From contig CAKRDZ010000003.1 of the NCBI GenBank assembly GCA_934316845.1, positions 1 through 64,000 on the forward strand: a DNA stretch of 64,000 bases. Direction: 5' to 3'. Below the pieces are notes generated by a model, which worked only from the letters and a program-made list of their open reading frames with translations, did no database searches and was not told where the DNA came from. The translations under genes were made by a program, and so were the position numbers. Below, in pieces: positions 32,342 through 43,400 of the stretch (positions within the stretch are counted from its first letter, which is position 1; every line of letters starts with the position of its first letter). Source of the DNA: an uncultured Eubacterium sp. (lineage in GTDB: Bacteria; Bacillota; Clostridia; Lachnospirales; Lachnospiraceae).

Positions 32342-33234
32342 AAAGATATCGTTTAAAAGGGCATGGTGGATTTTTTATGCGCGAGGGATGGTTTGCCAAA
32401 GGGTTGACAGAAGTGGCAGCAAATCCGCGCCTGTTTACCAAAGAAAATTACCTGGGAGCTGATGCGCTGGGTGTGGGAAGCGCGATGGCCAGAGCAATCA
32501 AATACTGGATGATGGTGTGTGGGCTGACAAAGGAAATCCGGGGAGTGGGAACGACGCTTACGGAAATGGGAAAAATGATCGCAGAGCAGGATCTGTACTT
32601 GGAGGAAATATTTACCATATGGCTTTTACACATTCAGGTGGCGTCCAATGCGGAAAAGGCGACGATTTGCCATTTGTTTTTTGAATGTATGCCGATGGGC
32701 GAATTTACGAGAGAACAGATGCAGGAAAACCTGCATCGGGAACTGCTTCGTTTTAGCGGGGAAAAAGAGATTTCAGAGCGGTCATTTACGGACGACTGCC
32801 ATACATTTTTGCAGATGTATGCAGGGCAGACGGACAAAACACAGGATCCGGAGGATAAGAAACGAAGTGTATTTGCAAAACTCTGTTTAATTACCAATAA
32901 TTTCCAGGGATGCCGCCGCGAACGTGCCGCGATGGATCGGCTCCCGAAAGAAATTGTGCTGCTTGTACTGCTGGGCATAATGCCGGAAAGACAGGGGGAA
33001 AGCATCGAAAAACTGCTTACCTGTGAAAACGGACCGGGAAAATTATTGTCGCTGGACCGTATTTTATTGAATGAATATCTGGATATGCTCGAAGAGGATG
33101 GGTATGTGCGGATTAACCGGACAGCCGGACTGGATATGGTGTATCTTTCGGAAAAAGTGCCGGAAGCGCTTGAAATTATCCGGAACTATTATGAAAAAAG
33201 ACAAGGACAGAAACTTCAGGGGAGGACAGTATGA
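32338..33234 (+). CDS. sspB: DUF4007 protein (SspB-like)
   Basis: 298 residues, overlapping sspD and the next gene by ATGA at both ends. It begins 'YRLKGHGGFFMREGWFAKGLTEVA', followed by 'GADALGVGSAMARAIKYWMMVCGL', the characteristic DUF4007 start. The C-terminal part ('LLNEYLDMLEEDGYVRINRTAGLDMVYL') looks like a winged-helix domain. As I recall it, SspB of Vibrio is the DNA-nicking protein of the Ssp phosphorothioation machinery and carries this domain. The assignment rests on the domain and the neighbourhood. Confidence 0.75.
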   Translation: MKRYRLKGHGGFFMREGWFAKGLTEVAANPRLFTKENYLGADALGVGSAMARAIKYWMMVCGLTKEIRGVGTTLTEMGKMIAEQDLYLEEIFTIWLLHIQVASNAEKATICHLFFECMPMGEFTREQMQENLHRELLRFSGEKEISERSFTDDCHTFLQMYAGQTDKTQDPEDKKRSVFAKLCLITNNFQGCRRERAAMDRLPKEIVLLVLLGIMPERQGESIEKLLTCENGPGKLLSLDRILLNEYLDMLEEDGYVRINRTAGLDMVYLSEKVPEALEIIRNYYEKRQGQKLQGRTV

Positions 33235-36200
33235 CATTAAAGGATGTAATCGAAATCAATGAGAAATTCCAGCATTCGATCAATTTGAAACTGGATCAGA
33301 TGCGGCACGAACCGATTGAAAACTATATTCCCACCAGTGCCTCGGTGAAAATTCTGGGGCAATATCTGGAAGATCTGGTGGGGAGCAAAAGGGAGTCGTC
33401 AACGATGCTGATCGGACCTTATGGAAAAGGAAAATCACATCTTTTGCTGATTCTTATGTATCTTTTAAATCCCTTTGATAAGACACTCAGCGCCCGGCTG
33501 GCGGATCAGTTTATACAGGTCGAAGAAATGGCGGGGAAGTGGATTCGGAAATATCTGGGATTTGAGAGAAAATACCTGCCGGTTGTAGTGTCATTTGGAA
33601 ATGAACCCTTGGAACAATCGTACCGCAGAGGACTTTTGAATGCATTGAAGCGATTTGGAATGGAAGACTGTATCCCAGCCAGTTATTATACGGAAGCCAT
33701 TCGTAAGATTGAGAGCTGGAGAGTGGACTACCCGGAGACCTATGCAAAATTTGAGGAAAAAGTTGGAAAATACAGGACGTGCGCTTTTATGCTGGAATTG
33801 GAGAATGAGTATGAAACGACGATGCGGAAGTTTCAAAAGATTTATCCGGAACTGACTGCCGGAAGCCGGTTTGAACCCATGATCTACACGGATGCCGCTA
33901 CGTTGTATGAAGAGATCAACGCGCGCATCTGCCGGGAACCTTATGGATATCATGGGATGGTAGTGATCTTTGATGAATTTAGTAAATTTATGGAGAGTGA
34001 GACGAAAGAATGTGTATCGAAGGATATGAACCTTGTCCAGCAGATGTGTGAACTGGCAAACCAATCTTCCGATGCGGCACGTATGATTCAGATATTTGTT
34101 GCGCATAAGAGCATCAAAGAATACAGTGGCTATCTTTCCCAGGAGGTGATCAATACGTTTACGGGCGTGGAGGGAAGACTTTCCGAGCGCTATTTTGTCA
34201 CGACCCGCAAAGATGATTATGAATTGATCAAGAACATGATCGGCAAGAAAAATATGGAAAAAGTTTCCATTGACTGGGAGAAGACGGCTTCCGAAAATTA
34301 TGGTGCTGCCGGATTTGAACGCGATTTTACAAAAAAAGAATTTGAAGAGATTGTCGTAAAGGGGTGCTATCCGATGCGTCCGTTGACAACCTTTCTGCTC
34401 TTAAAAGTCAGTGAGCGGGTAGGGCAAAACGAACGTTCCCTTGTGACATTTCTCGCCGGAAAGGATGCAGGAACACTGGCAGATTTTGTAAATAGCGAAA
34501 GGGATGCGACAGAATGTATGACACCCGGAAAAGTGTTTGATTATTTTTCGCCGCTTTTGAAACGGGATCTGTGGAACCGGCGAAGCCATCTGGAATGGAA
34601 CAAGGCGATGATGGCGATGGAAAAAGATCTGACGGAGGAAGAGATTGAAATTGTCAAAACCATCTGTCTGATGCGGATCGTCGGCTTGTCCGAAAAAATG
34701 GAGGCGACGGCACATACGTTGGCGCTTGCGACCGGGCGTGGGCGCAGGGAAGTGGAGGCATGTCTGAATGCGTTAGCGAAAAAAGAGGTTGTTCTCTTCC
34801 GCGATAAATTGAATTCCTACGTGCTGCGTCAGAAAGTCGATGTGGATATAGAGGAAAAACTGACACAGTGTGAACAGGAGATCACGCATTTTTCGCTTAC
34901 CAAACAATTGGATGAGGTTATGGGACACCGTTATGAACTGCCAAAAAAATACAATCATGTCCATGGGATGACGCGCTTTTTTGACTATATTTTTATGGAG
35001 ACAGAACAATTTTTTGCGCTGGATTCCACGGAGCCGTTGTATGAAGAATCGCTTGGTGGTTCGTTTGCAGACGGAAAAATCCTTCTTCTGATTGATTCTT
35101 ATGCAAAAGACCGGAAAAAGGCAAAGCAGCATCTGAATGCACTGAACGATGATAAATTGATTGTTATTTATCCGGACAAGCCATTTGATGTCGAGGGACT
35201 TTTACGCCGCATAAAGGGAATCCATATGATTTTACAGCAGGAAGAATATCTGAATCATGATGAAGTGCTGATTGAAGAACTTTTGATGATGGAGGAGGAC
35301 TGCCAGTATAAACTGAACTGGATGTTTGAGACGCATTTTGTTCCGGGGCGCGCGGAGTGTGAGGTATACACGAGAATGGAGTCCGATTCGCTCACGTTTA
35401 ACCAGCTTTTGAGTGAAATATGCGAGCAATGCTATGGAAAGGTGCCAAAGATCAATCACGAACTGATCAACCGTCGGTTTGTGTCAACTCAGATCAAAAA
35501 GGCGCGGAAAGAAGTGGTGCGCTGTATATTGGAGCAGGGCAGCCTGTACAAATTGGCGGAAGGAAACAGTGCAGAGGCAACGATCTGCCGTGCGACGCTT
35601 TTTCATACCGGCATCGTAGATCATGACTGGAAGCCGGGGGTGCGGCATATGATGAATGTCATCCACCGGTTCATGCACGAGGCGGAGGGAAAACGAGTGC
35701 CGCTTAGCAAACTGTATGAAGATCTTCGTGGGAAGGAACTTGGTCTGCGGGAAGGCGTTGTACCGGTTTATCTGGCTCTTTGTGTCCGGGATTGGGGAAA
35801 CAGTGCGGTCTTTTATGAAGGCGGCAGGGAGCTTCCATTTCAGGCAGATACGTTGGAACTTGTGAATGAGCATCCGGAAAAATATGATCTTTATATCGAG
35901 CGCGGCAGTTCGAAAAAGGAACATTATCTGAAAAGACTGGAAAAGCTGTTTCCACTTCCCAAGGGGTATCAAAATCCGGCTCAACATCCGACGAGACTGG
36001 AAAGAATTGTAAATGGAATGCAGTACTGGTTTACGCATCTTCCGGCGTCAAGCCGTATGGCAGCCTATCCGGATGAGATGAATCAAAAATTTTGCAGACT
36101 GCTTGCCAAAGGCGAGGTCAATCCGAGAGAGCTTATTTTTGAAAAAATGCCGTTTTTGATCGAACAGAAGAAGACGAATGTGAATTACGAATTATTTTAC

Positions 36201-36764
36201 AAAAGACTGGTTCAGGCAAAAAAGGAGCTGGATTCCTTTTATGAGAATCTGATGGAACAGCTGCGTAAGGTGACGATGTCCTGTCTCGATATTGATGACG
36301 AGACAATGAAGCCGGCACTCAAAGGATGGGCGCGGAAGAAATCGGCACTGACGCGGACGAGCGTTCTTACAACACCGGCATCGATGTTGTTGCAGTATAT
36401 GAAGTCACTTTCCGGTGAGACAGAGGAAGAAGTGATTTCCGGACTTGCCAAACAGATTACAGGAAGATATCCGGAAGATTTTCGCCAGGATACCGTGCAG
36501 GAATACGAACAGGCATTACAGAACATCTGCAAAGAACTGGAAAAATCCTCCAATACTTCCGAGGCGGAGGATGCCTGCCACCTGACGTTTGTCAATTCGC
36601 AGGGAGAACAGTTAGACAAGTATTTTAAAGATGTGGAGACGGATTCTGTCATGGTATTTGCACAGGCGGCGGTGGAAGATGCCATCTCGGAATTTGGGGA
36701 CAGTCTTGAAAAGGAACAGAGGGTAAAGATTTTGCTGGATTTGTTACAGCAGGAATTGGAGTGA
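33231..36764 (+). CDS. sspC: Large P-loop ATPase (SspC-like)
   Basis: 1177 residues. Walker A 'LIGPYGKGKSHLL' is at 61-72 and Walker B 'MVVIFDEFSKFME' has Asp248/Glu249. The rest is helical with no known enzymatic motif seen. The architecture resembles BrxC/PglY-type ATPases of BREX as well as the ATPase of Ssp systems; the Ssp reading is preferred because PAPS-reductase, DUF4007, desulfurase and DUF262 genes surround it and no PglZ, PglX or BrxL is present. The start overlaps sspB by 4 bases. It is larger than I would expect for the Vibrio SspC, so the homology should be checked. Confidence 0.75.
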   Translation: MTLKDVIEINEKFQHSINLKLDQMRHEPIENYIPTSASVKILGQYLEDLVGSKRESSTMLIGPYGKGKSHLLLILMYLLNPFDKTLSARLADQFIQVEEMAGKWIRKYLGFERKYLPVVVSFGNEPLEQSYRRGLLNALKRFGMEDCIPASYYTEAIRKIESWRVDYPETYAKFEEKVGKYRTCAFMLELENEYETTMRKFQKIYPELTAGSRFEPMIYTDAATLYEEINARICREPYGYHGMVVIFDEFSKFMESETKECVSKDMNLVQQMCELANQSSDAARMIQIFVAHKSIKEYSGYLSQEVINTFTGVEGRLSERYFVTTRKDDYELIKNMIGKKNMEKVSIDWEKTASENYGAAGFERDFTKKEFEEIVVKGCYPMRPLTTFLLLKVSERVGQNERSLVTFLAGKDAGTLADFVNSERDATECMTPGKVFDYFSPLLKRDLWNRRSHLEWNKAMMAMEKDLTEEEIEIVKTICLMRIVGLSEKMEATAHTLALATGRGRREVEACLNALAKKEVVLFRDKLNSYVLRQKVDVDIEEKLTQCEQEITHFSLTKQLDEVMGHRYELPKKYNHVHGMTRFFDYIFMETEQFFALDSTEPLYEESLGGSFADGKILLLIDSYAKDRKKAKQHLNALNDDKLIVIYPDKPFDVEGLLRRIKGIHMILQQEEYLNHDEVLIEELLMMEEDCQYKLNWMFETHFVPGRAECEVYTRMESDSLTFNQLLSEICEQCYGKVPKINHELINRRFVSTQIKKARKEVVRCILEQGSLYKLAEGNSAEATICRATLFHTGIVDHDWKPGVRHMMNVIHRFMHEAEGKRVPLSKLYEDLRGKELGLREGVVPVYLALCVRDWGNSAVFYEGGRELPFQADTLELVNEHPEKYDLYIERGSSKKEHYLKRLEKLFPLPKGYQNPAQHPTRLERIVNGMQYWFTHLPASSRMAAYPDEMNQKFCRLLAKGEVNPRELIFEKMPFLIEQKKTNVNYELFYKRLVQAKKELDSFYENLMEQLRKVTMSCLDIDDETMKPALKGWARKKSALTRTSVLTTPASMLLQYMKSLSGETEEEVISGLAKQITGRYPEDFRQDTVQEYEQALQNICKELEKSSNTSEAEDACHLTFVNSQGEQLDKYFKDVETDSVMVFAQAAVEDAISEFGDSLEKEQRVKILLDLLQQELE

Positions 36765-36768
36765 TCAT

Positions 36769-37917
36769 TTGATATATCTGGATAATGCGGCGACGACGTA
36801 TCCGAAGCCAAAAGAGGTAAGAGATGCCTATGTGCTGTGGGGATGTGAAAAATGCGTCAATGCCGGCAGAGGCAGTTACCGGCTGGCGGCAGAAGCAGAG
36901 CGGCAGATACAATACACGCGTCATACGATGGCGGAGTATGTCCATGCCTTTTCGGACGACGATGTGTATTTTACAGCATCGGCGACAATGGCGGCAAATG
37001 TCATCTTGCAGGGCATCACATGGAATAAGGGGGATGTGGTGGTCGTCTCTCCCTACGAACATAATGCAGTCATGCGTACCCTTCATGCGATGCAGGAGCG
37101 GTATGAGATACAGATTAAGGTGCTTCCGGTCAGGGAAGATGGGCAGATTGACCTCGATAAAACGAGTACGTTTTTTCAACTGGAAAAACCACGTCTTGTC
37201 TGCGTGACACAGGTGAGTAACGTGACCGGCTACCTTCTGCCTTACGCAGAAATTTTTCGTGCGGCAAAAAAAGCAGGAGCTGTGACTTTTTTGGACAGTG
37301 CCCAGGGACTTGGCATCTGCCCGGTTCATGTAGTGGAAGAACAGATTGATTTCCTGATCTTTGCCGGGCATAAAAACCTATATGGAATGTTTGGAACCGG
37401 CGGTTTTGTCAATGCCGGACAAGTTCCGTTGCAGCCGCTGTATTTTGGCGGAACGGGTAGCGATTCTCTCAATCTGTCACTTCCGGCAAACGGAAACAAC
37501 CGCTACGAAGTGGGGAGTCCGGACATTGCGGCAGTTGCAGCCCTCGGAAAAGCGCTGGAATTAACCGTAAAATGTGCAGGGAAAGATCTTTTGTATGAAA
37601 GGAAATTATTGGAAATTTTACGCAGGGGTCTTTCGGATGTCGAAGGAGTGAGCGTCTTAGGAGCACAACCGCTGGAGAAGAGCACAGGCATCCTGTCCTT
37701 TGTCTGTGACAGGTACCAGGCAGATGAACTCGGCATGATCCTGGACGAGGATTTTGAACTTGCAGTCCGGACCGGATATCATTGTGCACCGCTTGTCCAT
37801 GATATCATTGGAAGTGTACAATATGGCGGGACGGTGCGGGTGAGCATGGGACGGTTCACAACGGAAGCGGATGTGGAGGCGCTGGTAGAGGCAGTGAAGG
37901 AACTAATGGAGGAATAG
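36769..37917 (+). CDS. sspA: Cysteine desulfurase (SspA/DndA-like)
   Basis: 382 residues, TTG start 7 bases after GGAG. It is a class V aminotransferase fold: 'MIYLDNAATTYPKP' start, PLP-Schiff-base Lys202 in 'FAGHKNLYG', and persulfide-forming Cys339 in 'RTGYHCAPL'. It takes sulfur from cysteine. Being inside the operon and between sspC and the DUF262 gene, it very probably feeds sulfur to the phosphorothioation proteins rather than to general Fe-S assembly. Confidence 0.9.
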   Translation: MIYLDNAATTYPKPKEVRDAYVLWGCEKCVNAGRGSYRLAAEAERQIQYTRHTMAEYVHAFSDDDVYFTASATMAANVILQGITWNKGDVVVVSPYEHNAVMRTLHAMQERYEIQIKVLPVREDGQIDLDKTSTFFQLEKPRLVCVTQVSNVTGYLLPYAEIFRAAKKAGAVTFLDSAQGLGICPVHVVEEQIDFLIFAGHKNLYGMFGTGGFVNAGQVPLQPLYFGGTGSDSLNLSLPANGNNRYEVGSPDIAAVAALGKALELTVKCAGKDLLYERKLLEILRRGLSDVEGVSVLGAQPLEKSTGILSFVCDRYQADELGMILDEDFELAVRTGYHCAPLVHDIIGSVQYGGTVRVSMGRFTTEADVEALVEAVKELMEE

Positions 37918-37920
37918 GAT

Positions 37921-40185
37921 ATGAAGATAGTAAAATATGAGTATGATTCGTTTTTAAAATTACATGAAAAAGTAGGGATAGACAAGTCAAATAAGGTGTA
38001 CAAGATTCCTTTTTATCAACGGCCTTATGAATGGGATGAAGAACATATTTCAAATTTGATTGAGGATTTTGACAAAAACAGGAAATTAAATATCAAGAAC
38101 ACCAGTTTGGAATATTTTGCGGGAGCGGTTGTTTTTGTGATCGGGAAAGAGGATGAATTAGAGGTGGTTGACGGACAGCAGAGGATCACAACCATGTACC
38201 TTCTTAATTGCCTTCGTTTTATGTTGATGCGTGCACAAATGGATGCGGATATCAGAAATACAAAAAATATTGCCCGCGTTTCGTCAGAATGTAATAAGTT
38301 ATTGGAAGTGATGAAACAAGTATTTATTGCAGATGACTGGAGCACGACAGAGGAGATGCTGCATCAATTGTCGGAACAGGTTTATACTATGTTTGCAACA
38401 CGGGAAGACCATTCGGAACAGGCGGATCAGCTTATAAAGATGTTTGAAAAAACGATGTGCACAACGCCGTTATCCCAACAAAATTCCGAATATATTGAAG
38501 CAAATCAGAGTGCAAATTATGAGTTGTATGAGAAGTACGATCTGGCACTGCAATATTGCATGAGTGCTTATAATGAAAAATTAAAAATGGCATTGAGCAA
38601 GATCGTGTGTGTAGTAGATGTTGTTTCAGAAGAACCGTATTTTCTTCTCAAAGAGAAAGATATTGAGAGAATAAAAAAGGAAAATGAGATTGTCGGACAG
38701 TATGTGGAAGCGATGTATATTATTTATCAAACATGTGATTCCATTGTGAAAATGCAGGGGGTATCCGGAAGAGATTATACAATGCAAATGCTTGAACTGA
38801 TGGAAAAAATGGCTGAAAATGTAAAGTTATGTGCAGTGTGCGCAGATAATGAGAGAGATGCCTATATTTTGTTTGAATCTTTGAATGACCGGAGTAAGAA
38901 AGTCGGGGATTTGGAATTGATCAAAAATTTATATTTAAGATCCTATTACAATAAGTCCGGTGATGACGAAAAAGTCAGAGAAAATGGCCTGGATCTGATT
39001 GCAAAACAATGGGATGATCACATTTTTACAAAGGCAAACCGCAGCGAGGTTTCACTTCTTGGAACGGTTTATCTTACAGGATCCAGTGAATTGGATGGAA
39101 AAAATGACGATGGTATCCGCAAAACCGTGGACGATTATCTTGAAAATAAACAAGAGTATTCCCTGCAGCAGGCATTAAATGATATCAAAATATATAAAAT
39201 GGTTCGTATCATTCTGGATAAAAGTTTAACCGGGACAAAATTAAATGATAATCTTCTTAAAAAAGAAAACGATGCCAGTTGTACCGTTGTCTGTAAAACA
39301 ATTTCGTTACTGCGGACTATGAAAATAACCAATGTTCTTTCCGGTTTGGTTAATGTACTGCTGCATTTTTATCTGAAAGACCGTACGGGAGAGTTTGATG
39401 TGAGCGATTTTGAAAACAATTATATTGATCAAATATATTTCAATAATTCCTGTCATCTGGATGCGTATGAAATGATATGTACAATGTCACACAATATGTG
39501 GCGTCTTGCATTGCTTTCAAAGGATTATAAACTGCCAAGGAAGTATTCTGTTGAGATGATTAAAAAATATCATCAAAGTTCGGATTGTAATTCGGTTTGT
39601 GATATTTCTGCTGCTGACTTAACAAAGGCAGGCGAAGAGTTTGAAAGCTGGATCACTACTTGGAGATACTCAAGGAGTAACAAATATAATATACGGTTAA
39701 AAGTATTATTTTTCCGATTGATTCAGACAAATAATGATACAACGTGTGAAAAATTGCAAATGAATAATGCGACGAAAATTACATTTAAAAAGCCGGAAGA
39801 TGCACAGTTAGATCATCTGGAACCGGATAATCCGGAAGATAAAAGCGGTCATGGGTACTTCGGTATGGAAAATCCAAGAAACCGGGAAGATATTGTAAAC
39901 GGGATCGGAAATTTTATGCTTTTGGATGATTACAACAACAATAAGAAAAGCAATGGAAGGTTTGAGGATGCTATGGGGTATTATGACCGTATGTTTAGCG
40001 GAATCTCACATTGGATGATCGAGGATATCAAAAATGCTTTTTCAGATTCCCGGTTATTTAATGAAATAGAAGGACATAAAATTCCGACAGAAAAATTTTT
40101 CCAACAACGCAGGGAAAAACTTTGCAGATATTTTAAGGCAATACTGAGTGCGGAGCGATATGATGCGACGGAAATTAAATATTGA
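37921..40185 (+). CDS. sspE: DUF262/DUF1524 (HNH-type) protein, SspE-like restriction effector
   Basis: 754 residues. The N-terminal DUF262 domain has 'YKIPFYQRPYEWDEEHI' and the 'VVDGQQRITTMYLL' motif (D84-GQQR). A long helical middle follows. The C-terminal nuclease domain of the DUF1524 kind has 'QLDHLEPD' (His632) and 'GIGNFMLLDDYNNNKKSN'. Proteins of this shape include GmrSD enzymes that cut modified DNA and SspE, which uses phosphorothioate-stimulated NTP hydrolysis and nicks phage DNA. It starts 3 bases after the desulfurase stop. It closes the operon; no terminator is obvious within 250 bases. Confidence 0.85.
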   Translation: MKIVKYEYDSFLKLHEKVGIDKSNKVYKIPFYQRPYEWDEEHISNLIEDFDKNRKLNIKNTSLEYFAGAVVFVIGKEDELEVVDGQQRITTMYLLNCLRFMLMRAQMDADIRNTKNIARVSSECNKLLEVMKQVFIADDWSTTEEMLHQLSEQVYTMFATREDHSEQADQLIKMFEKTMCTTPLSQQNSEYIEANQSANYELYEKYDLALQYCMSAYNEKLKMALSKIVCVVDVVSEEPYFLLKEKDIERIKKENEIVGQYVEAMYIIYQTCDSIVKMQGVSGRDYTMQMLELMEKMAENVKLCAVCADNERDAYILFESLNDRSKKVGDLELIKNLYLRSYYNKSGDDEKVRENGLDLIAKQWDDHIFTKANRSEVSLLGTVYLTGSSELDGKNDDGIRKTVDDYLENKQEYSLQQALNDIKIYKMVRIILDKSLTGTKLNDNLLKKENDASCTVVCKTISLLRTMKITNVLSGLVNVLLHFYLKDRTGEFDVSDFENNYIDQIYFNNSCHLDAYEMICTMSHNMWRLALLSKDYKLPRKYSVEMIKKYHQSSDCNSVCDISAADLTKAGEEFESWITTWRYSRSNKYNIRLKVLFFRLIQTNNDTTCEKLQMNNATKITFKKPEDAQLDHLEPDNPEDKSGHGYFGMENPRNREDIVNGIGNFMLLDDYNNNKKSNGRFEDAMGYYDRMFSGISHWMIEDIKNAFSDSRLFNEIEGHKIPTEKFFQQRREKLCRYFKAILSAERYDATEIKY

Positions 40186-40469
40186 AAAAAATAATAATTT
40201 GATTTTCGATTGGCAAATTTGAAAAAAATGCATTTTTCCGATTGGCAATTTCCAAAAAAGTAAAGAAAAGTAGACAATTTTCCTCAAAAGTGAAAAGAAC
40301 GGAAAAAAAATCGAACATTGATGTGTTATGATAAAGAAAATGAATTTATTGCGAGGAGGAAAAGAATGTGGAAAAGATAACAAAAATTGTAACAAGAGCA
40401 GGTCCAAAAACTAAGGACTGTTTTATTAGATGTTAAAGAAAATGGTTCATGATTGTAGGAGGAAAATGT
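40186..40469. other. Intergenic region with the shared upstream element
   Basis: It is A/T rich. GATTTTCGATTGGCAAATTT and CATTTTTCCGATTGGCAATTT are two near-direct repeats at about 40201 and 40230. At about 40298-40338 it holds GGAAAAAAAATCGAACATTG followed by ATGTGTTATGATAAAG, the first of three copies of a promoter-like element. Confidence 0.6.
40302..40338 (+). promoter_or_regulatory. Shared promoter-like element, copy 1
   Basis: The common core is GGAAAAAAAATCG-A-ATT-ATGTG-TA-GATAAAG. TATGAT would be a good -10, but no TTGACA-like -35 lies 16-18 bases upstream. Copies 2 and 3 precede the two tandem paralogues. Confidence 0.6.
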
Positions 40470-43400
40470 ATGAGACAATTTAAGAAAACATGTAGTCTTG
40501 TTTTGGCAGCAGCATTGACTCTTGGTTTATGTACAACTGGCCAGACAGCGGACATGAAAGCAAAGAAAAAGAGTGCTAAAGTTTCTTATGTTAAGGTGAC
40601 AAATGTAAGAGACGGAAAATTAAAAATTCAAAAGGGGAAGAGTTTTCGGTTAAAAACAGCCATTAAGGTGTCTCCTAATAAAAAGAAAAACCGAAAATTA
40701 AAATTTTCATCTTCCAATAAAAAGGTTATCTTTGTCAGTTCAAAAGGAAAGATAAAAGCAAAGAAAAGCGGGAAAGCTAAAATTACTGTAAAATCTGTGG
40801 CTGATCCAAAGAAAAAGGCGGTTATCTCCGTAACAGTGACAAAAGATATTCTGGTAAAAAGCATTTCATTAAATAAAACGAATGTTGTGACGGATGAAAA
40901 TAATGAAGATGGTATCCAGCTTTCCGTAACAAAGATTCTTCCGGCAAACGCTAAGAACAAAGATGTGGAATGGGATACGAGTGATGACGATATAGCAGAT
41001 GTTGATGATGATGGGCTTGTGAATATCAATGGAGCAGGAACTGTCACCATCACATGCTTTGCAGCAGATGACGGAGGCGCTTCCGCAACCTGCAAGATCA
41101 AGGTAAAAGAGGTGGATGGAGAATCTGATGATGCATCAGAAGCTCCCGTTCCGGCAGTTCCAGATGCTCCGGCTGCAGACCCAATTGAAGAACCGAAAAC
41201 AGCAGCGCCAGTAACAGAAGTACCAAAGACAGCAGCACCGGTAACAGAAGAACCAAAGACAGCAGCACCAGTAACAGAGGCACCGACAACAGACGCACCG
41301 GCAACAGTAGCACCAGCAACAGAGGCTCCGGAAACAGCAATACCGGAACCGGCAGCACCGTCATCCGCGACACCGATATCATCCAATGAACCGTCAGAAA
41401 GTGTAGAACCGGATATCCCAGCACCGATTGAAAGTGACACCCCGGATGTTCCGGACGAAACAGCGACTCCAGAGCCGGTTTCAGATAGTTATACGGTCAC
41501 ACCGGAAATGTTTGATGAAGAGATGTCAGACATATCTTCAAAAGATATCTCTGTATGTAAGGATGCAAATGGCCGCGAATATATGCAGATAAAGTTTTCA
41601 AAGCGAAATCAGTATGCATTTTTCAAATTGCCGGAGCCAATTGATCTATCCGATTATAAGAATGTGCAGATTGTGGCAAATGTGCCGGGACAACTTATGT
41701 TCTGTACCTTTGATGAGACCCTTGATAAGCAAACAGCATCCTGGTGGACGAAATCACAATTTGTGACATATCCATTTTATAGAGGATCGTATCTGGGACG
41801 TCTGGAAGACGGTACAGCAGCAGGAGTAATGGGAATAGAAAGACAAATATATGCTCTGAGCAGCATTAAAAGAAATGATACCGGGCTGCCAGCAACATAT
41901 GTTGCCATTGGAACAGTTAGTAAGCCGACAGATGACTATGATTTTGACGAAGTAGTTTATGATATTCATTCGATTAAATTCTTTAATGAAGATCAGGACG
42001 ATGACTGGCAGGTGACAACCAGTCCGGCACCAAGTAAAATGCCGGCAACGGAAGCACCGACAACCACCCCACGTGTATATGACGAAAACCTGGCAGATCA
42101 AAGTGTCAGTTTGGACGCAGAGCATTTATCACCTTGGTCTACAAACGGAGACTATGGACAGGTGAAGTTTAACTCGGATGGAAGTGTGACGTTTAGTTCT
42201 CAACCGACGGCGTACGCAAAAGACGATGATGGAAATGTAACAGATAAAGTAAAACCGGTTAGTGTCTACAATAATGGTTGTTCATTCTATATAGGTGAGG
42301 ATGCGGATACCCGGACAGATCTTTCCGATTACCATTATGTTGCAATACGTCTCAAAACCAAAACAGACGCTCATGATGTTAAGATTATGACTTGGGCAGG
42401 TAGTGACGATGCTGACAACTTCTGGGAAAAGTCTGATACATGGGGAAATACAACTGCTGTTGTTGATAACGCAGATGGTTCCAGCACCTATATTTATGAT
42501 GTAGTGACATTATTTGGAAAGAAAGCGAATAAAGCCAAAGCGATTGGTTTTACTTTGAAGTCAAACAAAGAAGGTACTACAGGTAATGATGATGGCGATG
42601 AGGAAGCGAAAGAAGCGGAAGTGTATTCCATTACATTTACCAATAAACTGTTATCAGCAGATCCGATTCTTTCACCGTCTGACGCACCAGACCCGGTTTC
42701 TTCACCGTCTGCTGCACCGGAACCAACAGCTACTCCGGTTATTGAGACTGTAGCAATGAATCTTTCTGCTGCATCATCGACACTGCAGTCTGATGTAACA
42801 CCTGTAGATGGAGTGATTCCATTTACAAAACAGTACCAGAGTGTATTCTATGATATCCCTGAAGATATCAACCTTGCACAGGTTACACAAGTAATTATTA
42901 AGGCTGATGTACCAGACCAACTTGGGTTCACATTGTGGAACAACACATTGGATCAGAGTGCTAAGAGCTGGTGGTCCAGCAAGAGTTTTACAGCATTTGT
43001 AACATACCCATTCTATGATGGATCCTGCACAGATCGTAAAGCTGATGGTGCATTTGGCGGAGAGCAGGGCGAGGAAACATTGACATATGATATCGCTCCG
43101 AACTGGACAGTTGCAGGTAACGGTGGTTACTTTTCAATTGCATCTAATCAGAAGGTAGAAGAGGGCGATGTTTACAAAGTTCTCAGCGTAGAACTTGTTA
43201 TCGACCATTCTAAAGCAAAGATTGATAGCGTTGTTGATCCTACACCAGCAACAGCAGCGCCAATAACAACGGCAGTTCCAGCAACAGCAGCGCCAAGTAA
43301 AGAGCCTAGCGCAGAGCCAACGGCAGCTCCAAGTATAGAGCCTAGCACAGAGCCAGCAACAGCAGCTCCGATAACAACGGCAGCTCCAAGTGCAGAGCCA

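Noticed and set aside
33231..36764. BREX locus (BrxC/PglY-like ATPase)
   Set aside because: No PglZ, PglX, BrxL or BrxA/B genes nearby, while sulfur-handling genes surround the ATPase.
30668..40185. Dnd system
   Set aside because: No DndB, DndD or DndE-like gene; DUF4007 and DUF262 partners fit Ssp better.
40628..41440. Reverse-strand ORF of 270 codons (Ala/Gly/Val-rich)
   Set aside because: Shadow of the Thr/Ala/Pro linker in the modular protein; composition is a direct complement effect.
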